Positions 47,556-60,334 of a DNA stretch of 64,000 nt are shown one piece after another (position 1 is the first letter of the stretch; every line of letters begins with the position of its first letter). The stretch is from Megamerina dolium (taxonomy: Eukaryota > Arthropoda > Insecta > Diptera > Megamerinidae). The stretch spans positions 57,978,761-58,042,760 of the forward strand of contig OY978528.1 in the NCBI GenBank assembly GCA_963854835.1. The letters are read 5' to 3'. The translations under genes and the position numbers were made by a program. The notes under the pieces were generated by a model. That model did no database searches, had not been told where the DNA came from, and saw only the letters and a program-made list of their open reading frames with translations.

Positions 47556-47740
47556 TGACTCACGTTCATTAATTTCTCTTAACCCAAACTTTCATCCGAA
47601 TATAGTTACTCCCTTTGACCACCCTCAAAACGGACTCGTATACTTGTACATAATGACCAAAAAAATATATGAAAATTGACAAATAGTACCATAAATGCCC
47701 AGAAATCGGCACAGGTGTCCTTTAATAATTCTTTTGAACA
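47556..47740. repeat. single unit of the ~160-bp repeat
   Basis: cgttcattaatttctcttaa, catccgaatatagttactcc, accaccctcaaaacggactc, ataatgaccaaaaaa, gaaaattgacaa, atgcccagaaatcgg: markers in family order, directly abutting a mariner end. Confidence 0.65.
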
Positions 47741-47746
47741 TACCTA

Positions 47747-48410
47747 TGAGGGAGGTCGCAGAACTACTAAAAATTACTTTGGTGAAAAGTGGCAACCTTA
47801 TAAAACATATGTTTTAAGTTTCAAGGCGCCACGTTATTTATAATTTTTTTTTTTTTTTTGAGCCATCGAAAGTTAACGACCTCACTGAATTTGTAAACAT
47901 GGAAAAAATTGGTCACCATTATGTAATTCAATACTTTCATTTGAAAGGTCTCAGTTCAACGAATATTAAATCGGTACTAGATGCTACTCTTGGGGAGTCT
48001 GCTCCTTCGTTTATGACCATAAAATATTGGGTGGCAGAAATTAAACGAGGTCGTACGAGCTGCCAAGACAAACACCGTAGTGGTCAACCAATTGTGGTGA
48101 CCACACAAGAAACGGTTAAGAAAATCCACAAAATGGTATTGGATGATCGCCGGCCCACACATCGGCTATTGCGATGGCCAAAATCAATGAGTTAAAGCTC
48201 GAATTGCTTCAGCACGCATGCTTCAGAAGAGGTGGAGTCTACGGTAGATGGCTATTGTAATGAGCTAGACAGTTCATACTTTAAACAGGGTATCGAAGCT
48301 ATAGAATATCGCTGGGAAAAGTGCGAAGAGCTAAAACCACATTTCTTACAAAATTGATACCTTTATAATGGTTGTAAAATCTAAAATGTGGGCGGGTGGT
48401 TAAAAAGTAA
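47747..48410 (+). mobile_element. internally deleted mariner (non-autonomous)
   Basis: The 5' end gagggaggtcgcagaactac follows a TA. The N-terminal ~90 codons of a mariner transposase start at 47899 (IGHHYVIQYFHLKGLSSTN, then MTIKYWVAEIKRGRTSCQDK). At about 48160 the sequence jumps straight to the block that encodes AIAMAKINEL in the copy at 60.3-61.4 kb, so the central catalytic region is gone. A second deletion follows before tggctattgtaatgagctag. The 3' end is not clear. Confidence 0.85.
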
Positions 48411-50190
48411 GAATTTCGTCTTGCTTTCTTAGTGAAAAAAACTTGAAATTTAAAATTGAATTTCAAAGGGCCTAGCAACAAATCATATGTAGCATTTCGA
48501 TTATATTCCAATAAGCAACCTCCTATTATTGTCCAGTAATCATATCCCAAATTTTCATTTACAACGTGATAATCAAGCATGGGGGAACTAATTCTTATTC
48601 CCTTGTTCATAACATTTTTTTTTTTTTTGTTTTGTTTTGATTTTTCTACTAGAGAAATGACAAAAATTATAATTAATATCACTTCAATACATCATAAAAA
48701 ATATTTCCCAATTTTTCCTGCTTCTTTTCTAAATGCAATATTCAAAATAATAAATCCATTATAACTCGCATGCCACTTGAATAAATTCATTGCATAAAAT
48801 TATCATTATTTTATTGTGAAAATATTAAATCATCTAAGTATTAAAAAATTCAATAGCAATATGTATATTTACATATTTGAATGTCTATGCACTCTATATA
48901 TGTATAATATATGTAAGAGTATGTACTGGTATTAACCCTTATACACAATTATAGGAATAGCATATATTTTAATTAAAAATTCAATTTTAATCAATGCATT
49001 AGTAAATGTCTCTTACTTCAAGTTACAGATACATTGATACCACTATACGATACGTATGTATATACTACCCCATACTCGTACCTTAGCATTATGTATACCT
49101 TCATATAGTAGGTAAGAGCAATGCATACGTACTACCATGCTGACACACGCAGAGTAGACAGACGATTTGTATAACAAAAAAAAAAAAAAAAACGAAAAAA
49201 ATAAATAAATCGTTGTTGTAATAAAATTGCACCAATCTAATACATAACGGAAAAGAAAAAAATCTACAGAATAGCCAACGTCGTATAGAGAGAGTGGTAT
49301 AGGTAAAGGCACCTACCTACATACATCGTACGTCGTATGTATGTTATATTGTGAGCATCTATTCATTTGTATGTATATTTGTATGCATTGATGTATAACT
49401 ATTATTATTTTGTTGTTCTTGTTGCTGCTGTTGTTGTTATTTCTGTAACAATTTTATTTTATAAGTTGGAAAACGTTGATAACTCCGCCTATTTCTAACG
49501 AACGTACTGAGAACATTCGATTCAATTTAATATGAATGCATATCGTACTAACTACAATGCCACACATGAAAATGTACAACTAACTATGTATGTACGTATG
49601 TATGTACAAGGATCTATAATACTAAGTACAGTGAGGGGGTACCTAGAAAGTACCCATATGTATGTATATATACAGATATGTAGCATATAGGAAAACGGAC
49701 GAGTAAAAATAGTATGTATGTCGTTGTGGTGGCATCAGTTGGAGGAACGATTGAAACATTGAAGAAGCATCAGTTGGAACAACATCAAGAATAAACACAA
49801 AAATTCACCAAAGTATGATACGATACGATAGCAATGACGATGATGAAGAATTGGATGATGTTGCAGAAGAACAAAAAGAACAAGATGAAGCACAAGGAAC
49901 CTCATACGGCCATGATGATGGGGAAATCATCATAGTAGAAACACTTGCGGCAAGCCAATAGACTGGTTCTAAAATAAAAAAATATATATCGAATTTCTAG
50001 TTACATGTCCCAAAAGTAGAATTTTGGTAATATGTAATTGGATTTCCCGGAAAATTTTTTAATTATAAAGACTTTCACATTGCAAGATCGTACAAGATTG
50101 CTCTACAGAAAAACAATATTTATAAAAATAAATTAGGAATCGTGGTTCCTAACAGAAGATATACAAAAAATTGTACTTTTAGCTTTTTTT
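48411..50190. other. gene-free DNA
   Basis: AT-rich with A/T homopolymers and a GTTGTT tract near 49420. No coding gene. Confidence 0.45.
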
Positions 50191-50195
50191 TTTAC

Positions 50196-50507
50196 TGAAT
50201 GCCGTAGCTCAGTTGTTAGTACATTTGTCTTCTGATTTGTAAATCGTGAGTTCAATCCCCGGACGTTACTACGAACGGCGCTCTTCTATCGGAAAGCAAT
50301 GCGTAATTCTTCAGGCAGCGATAATTTGCCAAGGAAAAGTTTCTAAAAGCACTCTGTGACAAAGCTCAGAAAAAGTGTTGTCATAAAGGTTCTGCCATTC
50401 GGAACCTTCTAACAGCATAACACGCATAATAGTTCTGGAAGATCTTGGCCAAAGAGTCCCTTGGGGCTTTTAAGTGCCACATACTTATTATTTTTTTTTT
50501 TTTTTTT
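50196..50507 (+). mobile_element. SINE copy with tRNA-like head and T-rich tail
   Basis: Starts near gaatgccgtagctcagttg (A box 50205-50215), with the B-box-like gagttcaatcc (50248-50258). Body matches 15919-16282 with deletions, ending cttttaagtgccacatac and a T run to 50507. Confidence 0.85.
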
Positions 50508-51062
50508 GTTTCTTACTCGAATAACGGGTACTTCAAAAAGAAAATAATCAAAATGTTGGTAAATTTTTCCTATCAAGATTAACAATGGGAAAGAGCTGTC
50601 GTGAAAATAACACATAACTAAAAAAAAAACATTAAATGGTCCACCCTGAATTTCTCTTCAAAAGGAAAAAAAAAAATTTGTGTTCCTCGATTTCACATAA
50701 AAAAAAAACAATTTATTAACTGATTACGAACTCGAACTAATCTCAAGAGAAATATATATTTTAAAAATCTATTTCAAGACTTATTTGTCCATAAAACGGG
50801 TACTTAAAAATGATAAAAAGTGGAAAATTGTGAAACTTTATCAGATTTCTTGATTTTAGTTCGACAGAAAAGCAATATTTATAAAAACTTATAATGAAAA
50901 TACATCAAAATCAATTTCGAAAGTATGCTTTTTACTCTCGTTTATGTCATTAACTTCAAAAAACTGCAATAAAAGAGCAAAAAACCAGTTGGATGACCCC
51001 ATAAACTGCACTGGTTTTGATATTTTACCAGAATATGACGATCAGGATAAGTTTGTTTGTTG
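50508..51062. other. gene-free DNA
   Basis: AT-rich with homopolymer runs. Nothing recognised. Confidence 0.4.
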
Positions 51063-51222
51063 AAACCGTCCTAATGCTACATAGTGCATTGTGCATTGAA
51101 TCAATCAAAAGACAACGTGATGTTAGAGCAAGGACATAATCCTTGTTGGATAGAGGATAGAATTGATCTTGTCGAACTTTTGGTAATTGAAGCTGGTGTT
51201 GGGCATGGGAACTATGTACTAA
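51063..51222 (-). mobile_element. LINE 3'-end fragment, same family as 55980-56715, opposite strand
   Basis: The minus strand reads cccaacaccagcttcaatta, aaaagttcgacaagatcaat, tctatc, then aacaaggattatgtccttgc. These match 56420-56475 and 56637-56690 in order, with the ~170 bp between them deleted. Confidence 0.7.
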
Positions 51223-53396
51223 GCCTGTGCAATTTATTATATATCAAATATATGGAAAATAATAACTTGATTGTTAAAAATACATGCACCCATACTTCAC
51301 TATAAGGCCTAAAAGTTCTGTTCCGTAAAAGTTGGGCCATGAAGGAAAGCCATTTAACGAATCAATTATTTTTGACATTAATTCATTCCACATTTGTGCC
51401 GTATAAGGAAACATTGTGAACTGTAAATCGAAAAAATGCCATAAATAAAAATGGTAGTTATGGCGAAACAGCGTATATAGAGCAATCGTATAGCGAGGAA
51501 TGAGTGTAATTAATACAAAATGATTATAAGTCAAAATAAATGCGTTGGCATTTGTTATGTATGCATAGGAATACTGTAATAGATCGATGAAAGTGGAATA
51601 TGCGCACAATTTGCAAAAAATGCAACCTTGCGTTAAAAAATATGTTTTTCCTTTGACTAAACCAGCAGATTCTACGTATAATCTCTAGACCTGTAGGCCT
51701 ACTTATATCACACAATATGTGATCAAATGGAACGACCGACGATTATTCGTCTAACTCAGCACCCATTATTCGGGCCATATCATTACAATTACATCATCAT
51801 GATCATCATCATCATCATGACTCTAATAATTATCGTCATGACTCAACAAAATGAAGAAGAAATGCAAACATCATTGGCACATCAGCCCATTCAAGCAACC
51901 ATTCATCCATCCATCCATTCAGCCAGCCATCCATCCATCTATTCGTCAACTAGCCAGCCATCGAAGCAATCTTCTTCTTATTCTATTTCATCAGCATAGA
52001 CGTGCATATACATATATCGATATATGTATGTATCTATGTATTGCTGTGCAAGTAATAGAAGAAGGTGTATGGTGCCGTCGTTGCGACATTAGTCGAAAAC
52101 AACGACAACAGCAATAGCACCAAAGATACGAGTACCATCATACTCTTACATGCAGAATTGATATGTACAGATTCTATATACGAATATATGACCGTAACGT
52201 TATACATTTTATTCTACCTAACAAATGTGTATACATATGGGCACAACAAAAACAATAACGGCAACAATAATGTGCAACAAGAAAAAAATCAATCATTCAG
52301 TATCTCACCTTTTACTCATTAATATCGAGCAAGAACGATGGCAAGCAATAGTATGGTGTGTATGCAAATGCATGGGTCCATCTATCTACATATACGATAT
52401 GTTCCGATGGCTTGACATCAGTTGCCAGCATAAGCAATCAACGTTCTCGCAGTGAAATGGATAATTCAAAACTACGGCAACGAATATACGGAACTACAAA
52501 CGCACCACATACAACCACAACCATTCTTCCTTCCCATACGCACACAATCTCATCGTGATACTCCTCAGTATGCCTTTACGATTGTGATGACGCTGCATTC
52601 ATATGTATGTATACGTGTGTATACTGGCGAAAACAAAAGCTTTACTCCTTCACTATGATACCATCCAACGCTAATGCCATCTATCGATATGTTACTCAAC
52701 GAATATGAGAGTTTCTAATGTTGCTGATGGTAGGATCGTCGCATTGAATATGCCTGCTGCTGTTGCCTACCGACGACAAGCAACAACTTCGTATGAAATC
52801 GGTATTGTCCAATGGATATTGGTGTTTATAATGCCGATGATGATGGTTTCGATTATGATGTTAATCATAATGATGATGATGATTATGATGATAATGATTA
52901 CCGAAAAATATTTTTCGTTCGTTTAGTTCGATTCGTTCGTATGTATTCAAGTGAATATTTCTGTTGGTTCTCTCTCTCTCTCTCAAGTTTTTACATCAAT
53001 GGCCTATGCGTACGTATGTTTGGTTAGAAATGAACATACTCGCACGTACATAGATATGTGGTTTTGGGCTGTGGATATCATATATTATTATGATAGGATG
53101 CTGGTATGCTAGGCAGAAATAGGCAGAACTAGTAATTGGAAAGATTGGGATGGTTTTGTGTGTGTGTATTTTTAAAATCACTTGCTGCAATCATTAGTTT
53201 TATGAGTCGTTGTTGCTATTGTTGTTGTTGTTTTTCACAAAGCATCTCCACTATGATATTATCGATGTGTACCCATAAAATAGTAGAACATCGGTAGGAG
53301 TTTAAGCCAGCCGATCACAAGATGCTCGGCGATGACGTTCACAACTAGAAGGATTTTCATGGATATATCTATAGCACGTATATATAAGGTATATAT
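51223..53396. other. simple-repeat-rich, transposon-poor block
   Basis: (ATC)/(ATG), CCAT and AGC/CAA tracts (51.79-52.0, 52.84-52.9 kb). Several short open frames are repeat-driven. No gene. Possible regulatory DNA by position only. Confidence 0.35.
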
Positions 53397-53515
53397 TTAT
53401 AATCAAAGTTAAGATCATCTTAAAATTATAATCGACATTTTTATATATTTTTTGGATGGGAAATATGTCAAATGAGTCAAATCTAACTTTAAGATGATCT
53501 TAACTCTGACTATAA
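53397..53515. mobile_element. 119-bp foldback MITE
   Basis: Arms at 53397-53428 and 53484-53515 are about 32 bp inverted repeats differing at about three positions, sharing the perfect core agttaagatcatcttaaa. The interior of about 55 bp is unrelated. No coding capacity. Superfamily not assigned. Confidence 0.75.
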
Positions 53516-53548
53516 CTATGAGCCATTACCTTGTCTATTAAATATTAA

Positions 53549-54203
53549 GGGGCACAACTAGTTTGAAATTTTGAAAATTTCGTTTAATTTTTTTTTTTTG
53601 CATTTTTTGATAATTTATTCCTTTAAAAATAACATATTAAAATTTCAAGTGAAAATCTCAAATAGATTCTGAGTTGCAGCCTTCTACAGAACAGCTGCAA
53701 TGAACAATGAAATCAGTACTTTTACTTTTGGGACTTGGGTCTTCTTTTAGCTTATTTTGTATTTGTTTTTCCATACAATGACCCTCCAGTTTTATGATTG
53801 GATGAAAAATTTAATTATGCCAGGCCAGAAACCATCAGATTTTTAAGCAAGATTTTTTTTTTTTTTTAAAAAACCGCCATTTTGCTGTATTTCATTTTTT
53901 TTTTTACAATGGAGGGCCATTGTTCTATATATATCCTAGTTTAATAAAATTTTTGGTTTTTTTGATTTCAGGCACTGCGAAGGCTACAATCACTGCAGCA
54001 GTGGGAAAACTTTTTTTTTGAAGACTCAGGAGATGGTGGATAACTTGCTGAAAATGGAATATTTTCATTTGAAAAAATTACTTTGTATTCATTATTTATG
54101 CACAAATATATCTGTATAATTTTAAAACATTCGATGCAATACTTTTTTTTTAAACAATTCACAAAAATCACCTTTTTTCAGGCGGTCAAACTAGTTGTGC
54201 CCC
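53549..54203. mobile_element. 655-bp piggyBac-type MITE (TTAA target, perfect 18-bp TIRs)
   Basis: ggggcacaactagtttga (53549-53566) and its perfect reverse complement (54186-54203) are flanked by TTAA on both sides (53545-53548, 54204-54207). A TTAA duplication and G/C-run termini are diagnostic of the piggyBac superfamily. No transposase inside, so it is non-autonomous. Perfect TIRs suggest fairly recent movement. Confidence 0.85.
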
Positions 54204-54217
54204 TTAATATATGCACT

Positions 54218-54800
54218 ATTAGGGCGTGTAAAACTGATTTAGAGGGCAAAACTAATCCCAAAGAGTTGGTTATGAATTTATGAATTATTAGGGGCAAAAA
54301 TGTGGAAAAATATTTGCATTAATATCGAAAATATTTGTAATATAAAATAAATTATTTCAGCATTAACTTTGCATATGTCAATTTTTTGCATTATTACAAA
54401 AATTTGTGTAATATTCTGTATTATACTTTGTACTGTATTAATGCCGAAAAAAGTTTGCATTAATGTTGAAATTTTTTTATATCGAAAATATATTTATATA
54501 TACATTATTAGGGCGTGTAAAACTGATTTAGATGGCAAAAAAAATCCCAAAGCGTTGGTTATGAATTTATAAATTATTTGGAGCAAAAATGTAGAAAAAT
54601 ATTTGCATTAATGCCGAAAATATTTGTAACATTAAATAAAATTATTTCAGCTTTAACTTCAAAATTGTTGCATTTGTTAATTTTAGCATTATTACAAAAA
54701 TTTGTCTAATCTTCTGTATTGCACTTTGTACTGCATTAATGTCGAAAAAAGTTTTTAGATCGAAAATATTTTTTGATATTATTGCAAAGTTTTTTGCACC
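54218..54800. repeat. 289-bp tandem duplication
   Basis: attagggcgtgtaaaactga starts at 54218 and again at 54507, and similarity holds across both units. It begins 11 bp after the TTAA MITE. Within the units the short motif cattaatgycgaaaa recurs. Confidence 0.9.
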
Positions 54801-55279
54801 TTTGGGCATTTATGATTTGACATTTTTTTCATTATTTGTAATTTTTTTCATTAATGAGCAGTCATATTGGAAGATGTGATCCCTGTACAGTGGCTGGAGG
54901 CACTCAAACCCGAAAGTATTTCATAATTTTGTCTCTAGCCCATAAAAAGTTTCTTTGAACTATGAACACAATGATTAAAATATATTTCAATCATTTTTCC
55001 ACCAAAGTTATGATGTTTAAATTTCGGCATTATTGCAGATATTTTTGCAATACTTTCGAAAAAAATAAGTGCATATATATTTTTTTCGATATTATTTTAA
55101 TTTTTTGCAACTGAGTTTCTACGTCCTATTTAAATTTTTTGGCAAATTTGGAGAATTATCATTCAAAGCCTTAAACCCGAACAACGTTTACAAAGAGTTG
55201 TAATTTATTTTAATAATTCCTGTTCTGTGCAACGAACTCATATAATACGAGCTCATACTGTGCGCACCGAAGATGCCAT
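54801..55279. other. AT-rich DNA with recurring TCGAAAA/TTATTGCA motifs
   Basis: Continues the motif content of the duplication (54801-55100) without clear units. Confidence 0.4.
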
Positions 55280-55700
55280 CGCTGCTTTAAAAGAGAGTAT
55301 GAGGGACGACCTAAATATGTGAATTCCATGCCCTCTTGAACAATTCGCCCTTTACCCTTCCATTACGCGACAAATTTTAAGGAAAGGTCTATCTGTATAA
55401 TCGTATAAGATCCAACTGGTGCAGGAATTGTAACCAAAGAACCATGAAATCAACTTAAAGTTCAACCGAATTTTTCTGCGCTAATTTCTGACCCAAAACC
55501 TATGTGAATCAACAGAATTGCGTTAAAATAATCCTCTGGGTACTCTTGAGACCCCACTACATTCCAAAAAGATCACTCTTTGATGCAGTTTGCTTGCATG
55601 ACCATGACACTTTCCAACGCTACTATTAATGGTGAGAGATACAGGCAAATTATTTTGTTGAGGTATATCACTGGTTTATGGTGATAAATCAACTACGTCT
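55280..55700 (+). pseudogene. DDE transposase remnant (Tc1/mariner superfamily, DUF4817-associated type)
   Basis: Scattered plus-strand blocks in different frames: LVQEL, YVNQQNC, then LLRPHYIPK / TPLHSKKITL, matching the order of the conserved region of this transposase family (PYKIQLVQEL, GYVN.QNCR, TPLHPKK.T.WCGL). Heavily mutated. Confidence 0.55.
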
Positions 55701-55979
55701 TACGACTTTGAATCCAACATACAACAGGATATTGTCGAGATAAGGCCAGTTATCCTGGAAAAGTATTTGAAACTGAGATCGTAGGGAATCCTCCATAAGA
55801 GGGTGACGGGTGTGACAATCCCGCGGCTACCCTAGTCAAAAATTTAATGTGGAACAGCATATGCCTATATATGTATGGCAGTGTAGGTGCACGGTAATTA
55901 ATATGCGAACTCAGAATACCTGCCGCCCTTCTGTTTTAAGCTAGCCTTCTCTTGGCAATCTGGCTCTACCAAGGGTGAC

Positions 55980-56715
55980 TTCTACTTTCAGACTACTCGT
56001 GCGCGTCACATACATGCCAAAGTATTAAAGGAACGCGCATACTTTTTTACTAAGACGGCCAAGTTGCCATGGGAGTTCTCCTCAAAACTGCACAGAACCT
56101 TTCTGCGGTATAAGCTGGGCATTGGCCAAAGCTATGATAGAAAAACATTATCAAATACCTACTACAATGATTAAATTCGACAGGTCTCCTCCAAGCGAAA
56201 ACCCTCATCAGCTTAGTCTTAGCCTTAGCGGAACAAATTTATGCCTAATAACCGGCTATCTTTCAAGACATAACTGGTTAAAATACTACCTCCACAAAAT
56301 GGGACTTTCCTCTGACACGGAGTGTAGACTCTGTCTGAAGGAGGATGGAACATCGATCCACATCTTTTGTGAATGCCCGGCCTTGGCCAAGCTTTGCCTC
56401 CAACCCTTTCAGCTGAGTTTCCCAACACCAGCTTCAATCATCAAAAGTTCGACAAGATCAATTCTATCTTTCATTAAAAAGGTAGAGGAGATTCTAGTAT
56501 CGTAGACTTGCTTGGGTACAAAAGATCTCGTTTGGTCGCAGTGCCCGTAACACTTGTGCTTGGCCCTCAGAGGTATCAGCCGTAGGGCTCATACTCTCTA
56601 ACAGATATCGGTCTGGTTTCGCGTGGTCCACTTGATGAACAAGGATTATACCCTTGCTCCAACATCACGCTCTCTTTTGATTGATCGATTGAGACCAAAA
56701 GAATGCCCCGTATAA
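55980..56715 (+). pseudogene. LINE 3' end: RNase H-type element C-terminal domain and 3' UTR
   Basis: An open stretch to 56505 contains LSLSGTNLCLITGYLSRHNW, YYLHKMGLSSDTECRLCLKE and TSIHIFCECPALAKL, i.e. the C-x2-C...H-x-C-x-C tail that follows RNase H in I-like LINEs. After the stop, the segment to about 56700 (gaacaaggattatacccttg, ctccaacatcacgctctctt) is 3' UTR, because it is shared with the minus-strand copy at 51.1 kb. 5'-truncated. Confidence 0.8.
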
Positions 56716-59700
56716 TACGCGGGTGAGGTAACCATATGGCTATGACATATAAATATATAAAAACGCTAAATTCCATAAAATTTATAATAAATAAAATATT
56801 GACCATTTCATTTATTTTACTTTGTGTCTTATTTGAAATAAACCTCTAAAAAATATTATAGTATTTTACAGAAACGCAGAAGTTGTGGTCTATTATAAAC
56901 TCAGTTCCGTTTTAAACTTGGAATGTAGAAAGAATGATCAATCTTATATTACTTCATGTAAGTAAACGTCGATTTTGCCTTCGCTCCACTTATTCGGCGT
57001 CATTTTCCTGAGAACATTTAAAACATCCCTTAATACAAACTAGCTGCTGATTTTTATTCATAGCAATGTTAGAGATTAACTAAAATTGTAGAAATTTTTA
57101 TGATTTCATTAATGTATGGGGTTATTTAACAATACTCTTCTTAAGCTCATCGGTATGGAATTTTAACTGAAATACAGTTTGAATTCCATCTTTGGAATTA
57201 TGGTATGTATGTATTAACGAGTACAATCTGACAATCTACGGTAAATGGCGAGAGAAGAAATGATAGCTTTACTTGTTTTCATTCAACTTTTGCAAAATAA
57301 TTTTAATCATCTATCCATAACCTCATCCCACCCATTCGAATATATCATATGTGGATGGAAGATATAGAAAGGAGTCCTCATCGTTTACATATTGTTCAGA
57401 ACCGATAAATGTGCGTTTTTTGAGATGAGTATGAAAGAAACAATAGTTTACGCCTTCCCTAACCCCATTAACCATCGCTGTGCTGTTGCCTCTATTCGGT
57501 TGCCTATTTGTATTGCCATAATGCAGATACATACATACACATTCATATGTATGTGTATCTCTGGAAGATTCATATGCGCCCTCACAACCACTTCATATCA
57601 CGGCACAACATAACATATAACTTGAGCCTATTATTTTCTATTGCCGCCACATCGCATCTGAATCTAAGAGTTATAGGCGACTGCATGTTGTTCAGACTGC
57701 CCTCCAACATCGTTTCTGCATTCGACATGGTCATCGTCGTCGTCGTCACTATCGCAATGTATGTAAATACATAAAACGTACATAGCTCTTTCTCGGTTGT
57801 GTGGTATTCTTCTGACTCAACTCGCACAAGCAAGGATATGAGAACTCGCATTTGAGGTGGCCGTTGCTCGTACTCAATTCAATTCTTATTGTTGTGTTTT
57901 TCCTGCTCCTACTAATGCAGCAATGGGTGATTGTATGTGAGACTCTTGTTATAAAAAGGTGCAGGATGACGATCGAAAAGACATGGATGGTTATTGAGAA
58001 GGATGTTGTCGGCTGGCTGGCTGGCTGGCTGGCTGGGCGAGATTTCTATTAATGTTGCGCCTACCACTTGCATTGTTAAAATGTCTATTTGTTTACGTTG
58101 TTTATGGCATAGTCGCCGCCGTCGCCATCAATTCTTGGATTGGAGCATGGATTCTTCTCATCCATTCCCTTAGTTTTCGTCGTAATCGTCATTCTTGTTG
58201 TTGTTGTTCGTGTACGCAGGAAAATTCGCCATCTTTTTCGCTCATAAGTATTCGATGGCATCGACGATTTCAACGACTTTTAACTGGGCACACCAACACT
58301 CGTACATTAGCGCACACACACTGACGCACACCAACATTCGTATGCGTCCATGTTATTGGACTGGTGCATATTGCATGGACGGAATCTGTAATCGTCCAAT
58401 CTCGACAAAACTATCGTCATTATTAGTTTTTGTTGCTTTTGATAATATCATCATCATCATCATCATCATTATCATCATCATCGTAGCTTTTAGGTTCAAT
58501 TTTGTTTCGTGGTTTTCGTCAAGTTATTGCCAAAATTCTAATACATAGGATTTCTGTTGGGTTGCAGCAACAATGAACCCAGCCATAGAAGAAGATGAAA
58601 AAGAAGAAGAAGCAGAGTAAACACACATGCAATAGCAGCAGGGATCACCACAACATTTCGTGTAGAGTTTAGTTTGATGGTCGATTCGACTGGTTTCTCT
58701 TGGTTCTCTTCTTATGTACCTTTGGGAAATGCATCTACGACTGGGCTAGTGCGTAAGCATGTGTGTGTGTGTGTGTGTGTGTATGTGTGGTCATATTCTA
58801 AAACTAAATAACAGAATATTGGCTTCATCTATATTTTAGCAAGAAAAGCAAAAACTATAAAAAACAAGAACCAAACCAAACGCGTCCCAATGCGTCTCAA
58901 TGGAATTGTTCGATGTTGCGGCTTTTGCTGCTACTGCTCTTACCGCTTACGGCTATCAAATATTAAAGCTTCTCTTTCACCACTACTTCTACTATAATTT
59001 ATTTTAGTTTCTTGCATAGCTTTAGAATACGGACTTGCACAAATGTGTGTGCATTGTCCTTCTAGGTACCGAGTATGCGTGTTGTTGAAAAAGGAAGCCT
59101 ACACCGCAACACACGGCCATACGTAGAGAATGTATGCACTTGCAAACATAAAATGTTGACGTTGCATGTTAATGCATTTTTATAGTCGTTGTTGTTGTTG
59201 TTGTTGTTGCAACTGTTAATTGCAATTTCATTTTAGAATTGAGTTTTCATTTGGAACAAATACATTTTCTTTCGCATCGTCACTTCGTGCTCTCTCCCTT
59301 ACTCCCTCTTTCTTTCTATCTTTTTTTCTCTATCAAATATTTTGGAGTGTATGAGAGGTTTTTAGTTTCACTTCTGTGCTGGGAGCTAATCAAGTTTTAG
59401 CCCCATTGAATTAAATTTCTAATTAAATTTCATTTTCTGCCATTAATAATTGCATATCGATTTTGATCGTATGTGAATTTATTGGTGGCATTCGAAAATT
59501 TGATTCATTTGTGGTATTTTGATACGTATGTGACGAAAGATAGGATTTGTTAAGAAAGTTCATCAATGTTGTTAGAAAAATGTTAGTATGTTTTTACAAT
59601 AATGTGATCAAAATTTCCCACCATGAATTGTGTTCTATATTTTATGAAAAATTCTGTGATAAGTTCTTGATATATTTCTGCACAAAATTTACATAAAAGG

Positions 59701-59765
59701 CGTCATAAATACTAGTACTTTCATGATTAAATTGACCAAATATCAACTGATCTGCTTAATTTGAG
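56716..59765. other. simple-repeat-rich block without genes
   Basis: (GGCT)6 at 58011-58035, (ATC)n at 58449-58482, (GT)n at 58761-58782, and GTT/CGTC tracts. Little transposon sequence. Possible cis-regulatory DNA by position only. Confidence 0.4.
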
Positions 59766-60330
59766 GTCGAATGAATTAATGTCGAAAAATAGCCAAAATA
59801 TGTTCGATATTATTGCAATCAAAAAGAGTCAAATAATGCCAAACAAAAAACAAGGAATCAAATATTCGACTTTATTGTAAAATTGCTATACAACAATGTC
59901 GAAATGTCTTTGTGTCATATATATCCAAGTATAGAATATATATTAAGATTCTTTTCACAAATCAAAACTGAGAAAACTCAGTTCTTTTTGGTATTTTATG
60001 GATATATTACATAGTTCAAATATTCCAATTATTTTTTAAGTATGATTTCATTCTTGTTAGCTTTCTCGGCTGACTTCACAATAGTGCATTCACTAATCGA
60101 AATATTCCAACATCTTGTTGACAGTTTCTGCCTCTATCATAAATTATCTATACAAGTAAAATATAACTTGGTAAAATCGCAGCTCCGATGTAGCCAATGA
60201 CATCGACAAGATCATTGTGAACACGATTACAAAAGCTCAAAAGGTGTGACGGTGTGAGATTGTGTGCCGTTCTGTAGCAATCTAAGAACATCTAAGTCCA
60301 TGTCTCCGAAAGTCCTGTTTCAGTTATAGA
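59766..60330. other. AT-rich DNA with TTAATGTCGAAAA-type motifs
   Basis: gaattaatgtcgaaaaatag, tgttcgatattattgcaa and acaatgtcgaaatg resemble the motifs at 54.2-55.1 kb and 61.85-62.03 kb. Confidence 0.45.
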
Positions 60331-60334
60331 CTCT

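Noticed and set aside
47899..48195. Functional transposase gene
   Set aside because: Only the first ~90 codons remain; the catalytic region has been deleted.
54083..54572. Pair of small frames ending in similar peptides (IRACKTDL...LVMNL)
   Set aside because: They fall on the two units of the 289-bp tandem duplication; no independent coding evidence.
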